DNA of 64,000 nucleotides from Tabrizicola soli (GTDB lineage Bacteria; Pseudomonadota; Alphaproteobacteria; Rhodobacterales; Rhodobacteraceae), in contig NZ_JAEACP010000015.1 of NCBI RefSeq assembly GCF_015999335.1, forward strand, positions 1-64,000. Direction: 5' to 3'. The translations under genes were made by a program, and so were the position numbers. Position 1 is the first letter of the stretch, and the number at the start of each line of letters is the position of its first letter. The notes beneath the pieces are model-generated. The model saw only the letters and a program-made list of their open reading frames with translations, was not told the origin of the DNA and ran no database searches. Shown here one piece after another: positions 15,737-24,277 of the stretch.

Positions 15737-17869
15737 ATGCCCGACCCCGGTCCGCTGCGGGGGCCGGGGATGATCGGCCCCCTGCCAGGAGACATCTTCC
15801 GCCAGGGCCAGGTCCTGAACCACACCTACGAGATCGAGGGCGTGCTCGGCCGTGGCGGCACGGGCGAGGTCTACCGCGCGAAGAACCAGATCTCGGGCCG
15901 GATCGTCGCGATCAAGGCGCTGAACGCGCGGTTCTCGGGCAATGACGACTACATCCAGCTGATGCGCCGCGAAGAGCAGATGCGCGACGTGCTGAACGAC
16001 GCCGTCGTGCGCTACACCGAATGTTCGCGCACCGATCAGGGCCATGTCTTCCTGGTGATGGATTTCATCGACGGCCCCTCGATGAACGACGTGATGGCCC
16101 GCCGCCGGATGGATGCGCGCGAGCTGATGATCATCGCGCACCGGGTGGCCGAGGGGCTGGTCGCCGCCCATGCGCGCGGGATCGTGCACCGCGACCTCTC
16201 GCCCGACAACGTCGTCCTGCGCGACGGCGAGGCCGGGCGGGCCACGATCATCGACTTCGGCATCGCCAAGGACACCTCGACCGGGGCGAAGACCATCGTC
16301 GGCAACGAATTCGCCGGGAAATACGAATATGCCGCGCCCGAGCAGCTTGAGGGCCGCGCCGAAAAGCGGTCGGACCTCTATGCCCTGGGCGCGACGCTTC
16401 TGGCGGCCTTTCGCGGCCAGGTGCCCTTCGCTGGCTCGACGCCGGGAGAGATCGTGCGTCGCAAGCAGTCGCGGCTGGATACCGAAGGCGTTCCCGAGCC
16501 CTTGAAGGGCCTGATCGACTGGCTCACCGCCCCGGCGCTGGCCGACCGCGCCCCCAGCGCCGAGGCCGTGGTCGCCCGCCTGAACGAGGTGCTGCGGCCG
16601 AATGCCCGGCGCGCGGGCCGGCAGGCGCCGCATGGCGGCGAGTCGCGGAAGCGTGGAAACTGGGCGCTGCTTCTGGTGCTGCTCCTGGGGCTGGCCGGAG
16701 GCGGGGCCTGGTATGCCGGGCTTTTCGAGGGCTGGAACCAGCCGGTCCTTCCCGTCGCCGCCCCCTATCTCCTGACCGCAAGCGCCGGACCCCAGGGTGC
16801 GGCGCTCTCCGGCAACGCGCCGGACGCCGGCTCGGCCCAGCGCCTGCGCCAGGCCTTTGCCGGGGCCACCGGGACCACCCCGCCCGAGACCGCGCTGACC
16901 CTTGCCACGGGGGTGCCGGACGACCGCTGGGTCGAAAACGTCGCCGCCGGGCTTGGCCAGATGCAGGGCCTGGCCGAATGGGCGCTGTCCGTGACCGACA
17001 ACACCCTCGCCGTGACGGGCCTTGCCGACAGCCGCGACCTTGCCGCCGACAGGACGACGGCGATCTCCGACTGGGCCGGACAGGCCGGGATGACCGCCCG
17101 CATCGACATCGCCATCGGCCCGCGCCTTCTGCCGGTGCAGGCGGTGCGGGACGTCGTGCAGCCCTTCGCGCTCTGCGGCCCCCTCGGCCCCGACGCGCCG
17201 CCCGAGGCGGGCTATGCCCTGGGCGACACCATCGTCATCACCGGCGCGATCGAGACCGAGGCGGCGCGCGGCAAGCTCCAGCAGGCGCTGGAAGATGCCA
17301 TCGGCGACCGGCAGCTCCGCATCGACGCCACGATCCTGAACGCCGACCTCTGCGCCGTCCGCCGCGTCCTGCCGCAGCTTGAGTCGGACCGGCTGTCGAT
17401 CTGGCTCGGCGACGGCGCGACGGGCCAGGTCAACCTCTCCGGCATCTACCACGCCGGCGAGAATCCCGTCGTCGAGGTCCTGGCCCCGGCCGATCTGACC
17501 GGCCTGTCGCTCTGGGTCGTGGTCGTCGACAACACCGGGGCCGTCTACAACCTCCTGCCCAACCTCAAGCAGGAGGCGCATGACCTCGCCGATGTCGGCG
17601 CGGTGGAGAACGGCCAGCGCCGGATCCGGGTCCTGCATTCGCTGGAGGATGTGAAGAACGGCATCGGCACCTTCGCCACCACCGTGGACGAGGACAGCTT
17701 CGGCAAGTCCGAGATCATCGCCTTCCTGTCGAAGACCTCGCTCTTCGGCATCCGGCGGCCCAAGGACGAATCCATCGCCTCCTTCGCCGAGGCGCTGGCC
17801 CAGATCCTCCGGGACGAGCCGGGGAACATCGTGTCAATCGCCTCGCGGGTCATTGATGCAAGACCTTGA
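15737..17869 (+). CDS. ppkA: PpkA-like membrane Ser/Thr protein kinase of the T6SS phosphorylation switch
   Basis: The 710-residue protein begins with a Hanks-type kinase domain: glycine loop GRGGTGEV at 38-45, ATP lysine in VAIK (60), catalytic HRD at 151-153 and DFG at 173-175. One transmembrane helix follows at about 309-328, so the kinase is cytosolic and residues 330-710 are periplasmic. The periplasmic part contains a BON/OmpA-flank-like region and a C-terminal DUF4384-like region (VVVVDNTGAVYNLLPN). In other T6SSs PpkA phosphorylates an FHA protein to trigger assembly and PppA reverses it; tagH and pppA are both in this island. ATG 15770 is an alternative start. Confidence 0.88.
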   Translation: MPDPGPLRGPGMIGPLPGDIFRQGQVLNHTYEIEGVLGRGGTGEVYRAKNQISGRIVAIKALNARFSGNDDYIQLMRREEQMRDVLNDAVVRYTECSRTDQGHVFLVMDFIDGPSMNDVMARRRMDARELMIIAHRVAEGLVAAHARGIVHRDLSPDNVVLRDGEAGRATIIDFGIAKDTSTGAKTIVGNEFAGKYEYAAPEQLEGRAEKRSDLYALGATLLAAFRGQVPFAGSTPGEIVRRKQSRLDTEGVPEPLKGLIDWLTAPALADRAPSAEAVVARLNEVLRPNARRAGRQAPHGGESRKRGNWALLLVLLLGLAGGGAWYAGLFEGWNQPVLPVAAPYLLTASAGPQGAALSGNAPDAGSAQRLRQAFAGATGTTPPETALTLATGVPDDRWVENVAAGLGQMQGLAEWALSVTDNTLAVTGLADSRDLAADRTTAISDWAGQAGMTARIDIAIGPRLLPVQAVRDVVQPFALCGPLGPDAPPEAGYALGDTIVITGAIETEAARGKLQQALEDAIGDRQLRIDATILNADLCAVRRVLPQLESDRLSIWLGDGATGQVNLSGIYHAGENPVVEVLAPADLTGLSLWVVVVDNTGAVYNLLPNLKQEAHDLADVGAVENGQRRIRVLHSLEDVKNGIGTFATTVDEDSFGKSEIIAFLSKTSLFGIRRPKDESIASFAEALAQILRDEPGNIVSIASRVIDARP

Positions 17870-17881
17870 CTTTAGGTCAAG

Positions 17882-17896
17882 TGGTGCAAGACTTGC
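17882..17896 (+). promoter_or_regulatory. Possible sigma-54 (-24/-12) promoter before tssA
   Basis: The site reads TGG-TGCAAGAC-TTGC, with the invariant GG and GC pairs at the required spacing of ten bases. Compared with the consensus TGGCACG-N4-TTGC it matches at TGG, the first C-position partner and TTGC. It lies 45 bases before the tssA start and just after the ppkA stop, where a promoter for the structural run would be expected. An inverted repeat (cttgac-tttag-gtcaag, 17865-17881) and a second TGCAAGAC copy at 17857 lie immediately upstream. Sigma-54 control of T6SS loci is known in other bacteria. No activator gene is visible in the window. Confidence 0.4.
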
Positions 17897-17940
17897 AGCC
17901 ATAGTCACCAGTTTGCACGTTTTGAAGAAGGCCTTGGAAG

Positions 17941-19074
17941 ATGGACCTAGAACCATTTCTGGTTCCGGTGGGCCAAGACGATGCCTCCGGCCTGGAACTC
18001 AGAAACGACCCGCGCTTTCACGGCATCGAGCGGTTGCTGGACCCGGCCGCACGCAGCTTCCGGCTGGAGAATGTCCGCAACGGCGGCACCGGCAGCGTCG
18101 AGGTCGACTGGACCGGCGTGCTTGACCAGGCCGCCGAACTGGCCCGCTCGGGCCGCGACCTCCGGCTTCTGGTCATCGTCACCCGGTCCCTGGCCAATGC
18201 CGAGGGTTTTGCCGGTCTGCGCGACGGTCTCGATCTTCTGACCGCCACGGTCGACCGCTTCTGGGACAGCGCCCATCCGGCCCTGCGCGAAAGCCCCTCC
18301 CCGCGCGAGGCGGCGACGCGGCGGATCAATTCGCTGTTCCAGCTCGAGAACGCGGACAACGGCCTCCTGTGCGATCTGGAATTCACCGTGATCCTCGCCC
18401 CGCGCGGCATCGGCCCGATCACCGGCGGCGACCTCTGCGCCGGCGGGCTGAGCCGCAACCAGGCCCAGGCCGAGATGCCCTCGGGCCTGGGCGACAAGGA
18501 GATGGCCGAGCTGCTGTCGCGCCATGACGCGCGGGTGAACCGCGTCACCGCCGCCTGCCGCGCCCAGGCCATCGAGCGGCCCGAGGAGACGGCCGCCCTG
18601 GTCCAGTCGATCGAGGCCGCCCGCGCCGCCCTGGCCCGGCTCGAAGCCGCGCTGAACGGGCGCGTGATGGAAAACGGCGTCGGCGTCCGCTTCAAGGAAC
18701 TGGACAAGGTGCTGGCCCGCGCCCTCGCGCCCCTGGCCGCCGCCCAGGCCCAGGGCGCCGCCGCTCCCCCGGCACCCGAGGCCCCCGCCATGGCAGATCC
18801 CGTCCCCGCCCTGAACGGCGTCCATGCAACCCCGGCGCCAGCCGGCATCCCCGCCGCCGTCACCTCGCGCCGGGACGTGGAACGCTGCCTCGACATGATC
18901 ATCGACTTCTACGAACGCACCGAGCCGTCCAGCCCGATCCCGCATCTGGCGCGGCGGATGCGGAAGATGGTCCCGATGAACTTCCTGCAGCTCATGGAAG
19001 AGATCGCGCCCAGCGGAATGAAGGAATTCAAGAACGTAGCCGGAGTGGACGACAAGAAATCCGCCGCCCAGTAG
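17941..19074 (+). CDS. tssA: TssA, T6SS baseplate/tail assembly cap protein
   Basis: The 377-residue protein has the ImpA_N domain typical of TssA (about residues 8-130, with AELARSGRDLRLLVIVTRS and GLDLLTATVDRFWD), an Ala/Pro linker near 260-305, and a conserved C-terminal segment RDVERCLDMIIDFYERTEPSSP followed by LARRMRKMVPMNFLQLMEEI. TssA coordinates baseplate docking and sheath/tube polymerisation in the cytosol. It opens the main structural run and is followed 30 bases later by tssB. The 71-base gap upstream contains the candidate sigma-54 promoter. Confidence 0.93.
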   Translation: MDLEPFLVPVGQDDASGLELRNDPRFHGIERLLDPAARSFRLENVRNGGTGSVEVDWTGVLDQAAELARSGRDLRLLVIVTRSLANAEGFAGLRDGLDLLTATVDRFWDSAHPALRESPSPREAATRRINSLFQLENADNGLLCDLEFTVILAPRGIGPITGGDLCAGGLSRNQAQAEMPSGLGDKEMAELLSRHDARVNRVTAACRAQAIERPEETAALVQSIEAARAALARLEAALNGRVMENGVGVRFKELDKVLARALAPLAAAQAQGAAAPPAPEAPAMADPVPALNGVHATPAPAGIPAAVTSRRDVERCLDMIIDFYERTEPSSPIPHLARRMRKMVPMNFLQLMEEIAPSGMKEFKNVAGVDDKKSAAQ

Positions 19075-19104
19075 GGCGGCACCACATAGGGAAGGGCCCG
19101 ACAG

Positions 19105-19626
19105 ATGAGTGAGAGCAAGGCGAAGGTGATCGAACGCAACCGCGCTCCACGGGTGCAGATCGCCTATGATGTCGAACATTACGGCAGCCCGACGACCATC
19201 GAACTTCCCTTCGTCATGGGCGTGATGGCCGATCTCGCCGGCAAGTCCGAGACGAGGGAAGCGACGAAGCCGGTCAACGACCGCACCTTCGTCGACGTCG
19301 ACGCCGGACGCTTCGGCAAGTTCATGGAGGCGCTGGCCCCCCGGGTGAAGGCCCGGGTGCCGAACCGCCTGCCCGGCAAGGACGGCGCGGCGGACGAGGA
19401 GATGTTCGTCGACCTGACCTTCAAGCACATGTCGGACTTCACCCCCGACAAGGTGGCCGAGCAGGTTCCGGCGCTGGCCGAACTCCTGAAGATGCGCCGC
19501 CAGCTCGAGGAGTTGCTTGGCTACATGGACGGCAAGGTGAACGCCGAAAAGCGCATCGCCCAGCTTCTGCAGAACGAGCCCCTGCTGCAGCAGGTCGCCG
19601 AAGAAGCCGTGAAGAAGGAGGGCTGA
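19105..19626 (+). CDS. tssB: TssB, T6SS contractile sheath small subunit
   Basis: The 173-residue protein matches TssB/VipA: RAPRVQIAYDVEHYG near the N-terminus, ELPFVMGVMADLAG, and a helical C-terminus that pairs with TssC. Together TssB and TssC form the helical sheath that contracts to drive the Hcp tube outward. Length is normal. A ribosome-binding site (agggcccgac region, ggaag) precedes ATG 19105, and the stop lies 3 bases before tssC. Confidence 0.96.
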   Translation: MSESKAKVIERNRAPRVQIAYDVEHYGSPTTIELPFVMGVMADLAGKSETREATKPVNDRTFVDVDAGRFGKFMEALAPRVKARVPNRLPGKDGAADEEMFVDLTFKHMSDFTPDKVAEQVPALAELLKMRRQLEELLGYMDGKVNAEKRIAQLLQNEPLLQQVAEEAVKKEG

Positions 19627-19629
19627 GCC

Positions 19630-21138
19630 ATGGCCGAACAGGAAAAGCAGGCCACCGCCGCCCCCGAGGCCCAGGCCGTCGATCTCGGCGAATTCAGCGA
19701 CCTTCTGGAAAAGGACTTCCGCGTCAAGGACGACGAAGGCCAGAAGCTGCACAAGCTGGTGCAGAACCTGGCGCTGGCGGCGACCGAACGGTCGGGCACC
19801 GCGACCATCTCGGGCAATGCGGTCAAGTCGATCAAGAACCTGATCGCCGGCATCGACAGCCTTCTGACCACCCAGATGAACGAGATCATGCACGCCCCCG
19901 AGGTCCGCGAGATCGAGGGCACCTGGCGCGGGCTGCACTACCTCGTGAACAACACCGAAACCGACCAGAAGCTGAAGATCCGGGTGATGAACATCACCAA
20001 GGACCAGCTGGCCGATACGCTGGAGGATTTCGAGGGCCAGATGTGGGACCAGTCCCCCATCTTCAAGCGGCTTTACACCGACGAATATTCCATGTTCGGC
20101 GGCGAGCCCTTCGGCGCGATCCTCGGGGCCTATGAGTTCAGCCACCATCCGCGCGACGTGGGCCTTCTGCGCAACATGTCGGGCGTCTGCGCCTCGGCGC
20201 ATGCCCCCTTCATCGCCGCCGCCGCGCCGCAGCTCTTCCGCATGCAAAGCTGGCAGGAACTGCCGAACCCGCAGGACCTGCAGCAGATCGTCTCCTCGCC
20301 CGACTATGCCAGCTGGCAGTCGCTGCGCGAGTCGGAGGATGCGCGCTACATCGGCCTGACCATGCCGCGCGTGCTGGCCCGCCTGCCCTATGGCGCGGCG
20401 ACGATCCCTGTGAAGGGCTTCGCCTTCGAGGAGGAGATCGACGGCAAGCACGACCACTACGTCTGGATGAACGCGGCCTTCGCCATGGGCGTGAACATCA
20501 ACCGCAGCCACAAGCTCTACGGCTGGGGCACCCAGATCCGCGGCGTGGAATCCGGCGGCTCGGTCATCAACCTGCCGGTCCACAGCTTCCCGACCGACGA
20601 CGGCTCGATCGCGATGAAATGCCCGACCGAGATCGCCATCGACGACCGGCGCGAGGCGGAACTGGCCAAACTCGGCTTCATGCCGATCCTGCACCGCAAG
20701 AACACCGACATCGCCGCCTTCATCGGCGCGCACAGCCTGCAGGACGACGAGGCCCGCGCCGGCCGCCTGGTCGATCCCGACGCCCAGGCCAACGAACGCC
20801 TCTCGGCCAACCTGCCCTATCTCTTCCCGGTCAGCCGCTTCGCGCATTACCTCAAGGCGATGGCGCGCGACAAGGTGGGCACCTTCAAGGAACGCGCCGA
20901 CATGCAGGTCTGGCTGTCGGAATGGATCAACCGCTATGTGCTGTCGAACACGGCCATGGCGGATGACAAGGCCAAGGCGAAACGGCCCCTGGCCAAGGCC
21001 GAAGTACAGGTCGACTCGGTCGAGGGGCGCCCCGGCTATTACAACGCGCGCTTCTACCTGCGGCCGCATTACCAGCTCGAGGGCATCAACGCGAGCCTGC
21101 GGCTCGTCTCCGAACTGCCCTCGGTGAAAGCCAAGTGA
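19630..21138 (+). CDS. tssC: TssC, T6SS contractile sheath large subunit
   Basis: The 502-residue protein is the TssC/VipB sheath protein. Recognisable stretches include GTWRGLHYLVNNTETD, EYSMFGGEPFGAILGAYEF and the C-terminal GRPGYYNARFYLRPHYQLEG. It polymerises with TssB in a 1:1 ratio and is the substrate that ClpV recycles. It starts three bases after tssB. Length is typical for the family and no anomalies are seen. Confidence 0.97.
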   Translation: MAEQEKQATAAPEAQAVDLGEFSDLLEKDFRVKDDEGQKLHKLVQNLALAATERSGTATISGNAVKSIKNLIAGIDSLLTTQMNEIMHAPEVREIEGTWRGLHYLVNNTETDQKLKIRVMNITKDQLADTLEDFEGQMWDQSPIFKRLYTDEYSMFGGEPFGAILGAYEFSHHPRDVGLLRNMSGVCASAHAPFIAAAAPQLFRMQSWQELPNPQDLQQIVSSPDYASWQSLRESEDARYIGLTMPRVLARLPYGAATIPVKGFAFEEEIDGKHDHYVWMNAAFAMGVNINRSHKLYGWGTQIRGVESGGSVINLPVHSFPTDDGSIAMKCPTEIAIDDRREAELAKLGFMPILHRKNTDIAAFIGAHSLQDDEARAGRLVDPDAQANERLSANLPYLFPVSRFAHYLKAMARDKVGTFKERADMQVWLSEWINRYVLSNTAMADDKAKAKRPLAKAEVQVDSVEGRPGYYNARFYLRPHYQLEGINASLRLVSELPSVKAK

Positions 21139-21183
21139 ATATAAATGGAGTATCCCCAATTTAACGGATGAAAGGGTAAGGAA

Positions 21184-21666
21184 ATGGCTGTTTCCGGTTA
21201 CATGAAGATCGAGGAAATCCCTGGCGAAAGCGGCCGCAAGGACCACGAGGGCGAGATCACCATCGCCTCGCTGTCCTGGGGGGCCACGCGTCCCGCGATC
21301 AACACCCCCGGCGTGGGCCGCAGCACCGGCATGGCGAACGTGACCTCGCTGACGGTCTCCAAGTTCTACGACAAGTCCTCGCCCTACCTGGCGCAGGCCG
21401 TGCTTCTGGCGACCGCATTCCCCGAGATCGTGGTCACCCTGCGCAAGGACTCGGGCGAGACTCATCTCGACTATCTGACCATCACGCTCTCGGACTGCAT
21501 GGTCGAAGGCTACAACTTCGCCGGGGCGAGCGATGTCGAGACGCCGCCGATGGAAACCATCTCCATCGTCTTCAACAAGATGAAGGTCCTCTACATCGAG
21601 CAGGCCAGCGACCATTCGGCCGGCGGCGAGCACGAATTCGAATATGATCTGGTTGCGGGGGCCTGA
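21184..21666 (+). CDS. hcp: Hcp (TssD), T6SS inner-tube protein
   Basis: The 160-residue protein matches Hcp: it begins AVSGYMKIEEIPGESGRKDHEGEI and carries the EIVVTLRKDSGETHLDYLTITLSDCMVEGYN-type beta-barrel core (quoted in parts). Hexamers stack into the tube that carries effectors and is itself secreted. It has a strong ribosome-binding site (aagggtaagga) in an AT-rich 45-base gap after tssC, consistent with high expression. No C-terminal toxin extension is present, so this is a plain structural Hcp. Confidence 0.96.
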   Translation: MAVSGYMKIEEIPGESGRKDHEGEITIASLSWGATRPAINTPGVGRSTGMANVTSLTVSKFYDKSSPYLAQAVLLATAFPEIVVTLRKDSGETHLDYLTITLSDCMVEGYNFAGASDVETPPMETISIVFNKMKVLYIEQASDHSAGGEHEFEYDLVAGA

Positions 21667-21701
21667 GCGCGGGCCTCTCCGGCAGGGAAAGGACACCTTC
21701 G

Positions 21702-22412
21702 GTGGCTGATCCGATCCTTCAATCCCGGACCGAAGCGGTCCAGCCCAGCCTGTGGGACCGCCTCGTCGATGACTTGCCCGGCATCGTCTCGGAAACCGAC
21801 CGGCAGCGCGCCGATCTGGCGGCGCGGATCGGCGCCGCCAGGGTCGAGGCGGTGCTGGCCGGCGGGGCGCGCGTCATCGAGGCCGATCCCGGCCTCGATG
21901 ACGACACCCGCCGCGACCTGCACCTGTTCCTGACCCGGACCGCCCGCCGCGCCTTTCTGGAAGAGCGCGGCATCGTCGTGAACGCCGCCGTCCTGCGCGA
22001 GGCGGTCCGGCGCGACATCGAGGCATTGTTCAACGTCGAACGCTTCGAATCCGGGCTGCAACTGACCGACCGCGAGGGCAAGGGCTACGAGACGCCCCAG
22101 GACCTGATCGCCGATTTCCCCCATGTCCGCCGTTCGGTCCTGAACTACGGCGTCCCCTCCTTTTCCGGCCGCTCCATCTCCGACTTCGACCTTGCCGCCC
22201 TGGCCCGCGAACTGCGCGAGGTGATCGCCGTCTTCGAACCCCGCCTCAAGCGCGACTCGATCCGGGTCAAGGTGGCCCAGGGCGACCGCACCGGCATGCG
22301 GATCGAGGTCGACGCGATGCTCATGCTCTCGCCCGTGCCCGAACGCCTGCGGCTCTCCACCATGATCGACCTGGACAACGGACGCGCCACCACGGCGGTC
22401 GAGGACGCATGA
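21702..22412 (+). CDS. tssE: TssE, T6SS baseplate protein (gp25-like)
   Basis: The 236-residue protein contains the gp25-like lysozyme-fold domain in its C-terminal half, including VLNYGVPSFSGRSI and REVIAVFEPRLKRDSIRVKV. It is a baseplate wedge component. At 236 residues it is longer than the usual 130-180 residues; the excess is an Arg/Ala-rich N-terminal region (about 1-100) not obviously part of the domain. Translation starts at GTG 21702 after a ggcagggaaagg ribosome-binding site. Its stop overlaps tssF by four bases. Confidence 0.88.
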   Translation: MADPILQSRTEAVQPSLWDRLVDDLPGIVSETDRQRADLAARIGAARVEAVLAGGARVIEADPGLDDDTRRDLHLFLTRTARRAFLEERGIVVNAAVLREAVRRDIEALFNVERFESGLQLTDREGKGYETPQDLIADFPHVRRSVLNYGVPSFSGRSISDFDLAALARELREVIAVFEPRLKRDSIRVKVAQGDRTGMRIEVDAMLMLSPVPERLRLSTMIDLDNGRATTAVEDA

Positions 22413-24277
22413 TGGACCGCAATTTCCTCAGCTATTACGAGGACGAGCTCGCCCATATCCGCGAGCTTGCGACCGAATTCGCGGCACTCCACCCGACGGT
22501 CGCCCGCAACCTCTCGCTCGACGCGGTGCCCTGCCCCGACCCCTATGTCGAACGCCTGCTGGAAGGCGTGGCCTACCTCGCCGCCCGCACCCGGCTCAAG
22601 GTCGATGCCGAAAGCAGCCGCTACGTCCGCAACCTGCTGGACGAGCTTTACCCCGACCTCGTCTGCCCCGCCCCGGCGATGACCATGGCGGTCCTGCATC
22701 CCGGCCCGCAGGTCCAGACCATGCTCGACGGGCACCGCGTCCCGCGCGGCACCCGCTCGGTCGCCGCCTACCGCGAGGGGATCTCCACCCGCGCCACCTA
22801 TACCACCGCGCAGGACGTGACGCTCTGGCCCATCGCGCTGGAAGCGGCCGACTACCTGCAGGACAAGGGCGCCCTGAACGCCGCCGGGCTGGATCGTCCC
22901 GATGCGGAAGCCGCGATCCGCCTGACGCTCGCCCGCGTCGGCCCCGGCTCGCTGGCCGAGCTGTCGCTCGACCGGCTGGACCTCTGGTTCACCGGCGGCC
23001 CGCGCGGCGGCGCGATCTTCGACGCGATCTTCGGCCATGGCCATGCCGCCGTCGCCCGGCCCGCCAAAGGACCGGCCTACCCCCTCGCCGGTCCCGCCCT
23101 CGCCGGCATCCCCGACCGCGAGGGCCTTCTGCCCCGTGTCCGCCCCGCGTTCGAGGGCTATCGCCTGATGCGGGAATATTTCCTGATGCCCGACCGATTC
23201 CACTACCTGCGGCTCGACGCCCTCAACCCCGCGCTGCGCAGCTGCGCCACCGGCCCCTGCGAGGTCGTCGTCTACCTCGACGCCCCTCGCCCGGAACTCT
23301 CAGACCTCGCCGCCAGGGACTTCCGCCTCTTCGTCGCGCCGCTGGTCAACCTCTTCGAGAAAGAGTGCAACGTGATCGAGATCGACGGCCGCTCCGCCGC
23401 CCATGTCGTCCACGCCGACCGCACCCGCCCGCGCGACTTCGAGATCTACCGCCTGACCCGGGTCGAGGACGCCGACAGCGACGGCCCCGACGCGGCCGTC
23501 GAACCGCTCTACTCCGTCGGCCGGCACCGCGGCTCGGGCCTGGTCTACACCACCGAACGCCGCCCCCGCCGCCCCGGCGAGGACGAGATCCGCCGCGGCC
23601 AGACCCGCACCAGCTATGCCGGCGACGACCTCTTCCTCTCCATTGCGCGCCCCGCCGACGTGACCGTGACCAAGGCGATCCGGCGGCTGGACATCCGCGC
23701 GCTCTGCACCAACCGCGACCTGCCGATCCTGGACGACAGCCCGAAGCTTTCGCTCGAAACCGGCGATCCCGTCGGCCGGATCGAACTCCTCTCCCCCTTC
23801 CGCCGCCCGCGCGCCTCGGTCGCCTCGGCGCTGCCGAACGTGGTCTCGGGCGGGGAAAGCCAGCTCGACGACCTCGCCTGGCGGCTGGTGGCGCAGCTGG
23901 CGCTCAACCACCTGTCGCTGGCCGAACCGGGCCAGGAGGCGGAACCCCTGCGCGCCATGCTCGACCTCTACGCCGGTCGCGGCGATCCCGCGCTCGCCCG
24001 CCACGCCCGTTCCATCACCCGCGTCCGCTCGCGCCAGGTGGTCGAACGCCTCGGCATCCCCGGCCCGATCTGCTTCGGCCACGGCGTCGAGATCACGCTG
24101 GACCTGGACGAGACCACGATGGCGGGCGGCTCCACCCTCCTGCTCTCCGCCCTCCTCAACCAGCTTTTCGCCCGCCACGCCGCGATCAACTCCTTCGTGC
24201 GCACGAAAACCCATCTCATGCAAAGACAGGAGGACGTGTCGTGGCCGATGACGCCGGGCAACCGCGCCCTGATCTGA
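22409..24277 (+). CDS. tssF: TssF, T6SS baseplate protein
   Basis: The 622-residue protein matches TssF (VasA): NFLSYYEDELAHIRELATEFA at the N-terminus, LDELYPDLVCPAPAMTM and the C-terminal QLFARHAAINSFVRTKT. TssF forms the baseplate wedge with TssG, TssE and TssK. Its start overlaps tssE by four bases and its 3' end overlaps the tssG start by 37 bases, so the three are co-translated. Length is typical. Confidence 0.96.
   Translation: MMDRNFLSYYEDELAHIRELATEFAALHPTVARNLSLDAVPCPDPYVERLLEGVAYLAARTRLKVDAESSRYVRNLLDELYPDLVCPAPAMTMAVLHPGPQVQTMLDGHRVPRGTRSVAAYREGISTRATYTTAQDVTLWPIALEAADYLQDKGALNAAGLDRPDAEAAIRLTLARVGPGSLAELSLDRLDLWFTGGPRGGAIFDAIFGHGHAAVARPAKGPAYPLAGPALAGIPDREGLLPRVRPAFEGYRLMREYFLMPDRFHYLRLDALNPALRSCATGPCEVVVYLDAPRPELSDLAARDFRLFVAPLVNLFEKECNVIEIDGRSAAHVVHADRTRPRDFEIYRLTRVEDADSDGPDAAVEPLYSVGRHRGSGLVYTTERRPRRPGEDEIRRGQTRTSYAGDDLFLSIARPADVTVTKAIRRLDIRALCTNRDLPILDDSPKLSLETGDPVGRIELLSPFRRPRASVASALPNVVSGGESQLDDLAWRLVAQLALNHLSLAEPGQEAEPLRAMLDLYAGRGDPALARHARSITRVRSRQVVERLGIPGPICFGHGVEITLDLDETTMAGGSTLLLSALLNQLFARHAAINSFVRTKTHLMQRQEDVSWPMTPGNRALI

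Noticed and set aside
17947-21696. A 1249-codon open frame on the minus strand opposite tssA–hcp
   Set aside because: It lies wholly antisense to four well-supported tss genes. Its translation is Gly/Arg/Val-rich without domains, which is an effect of high third-position GC.
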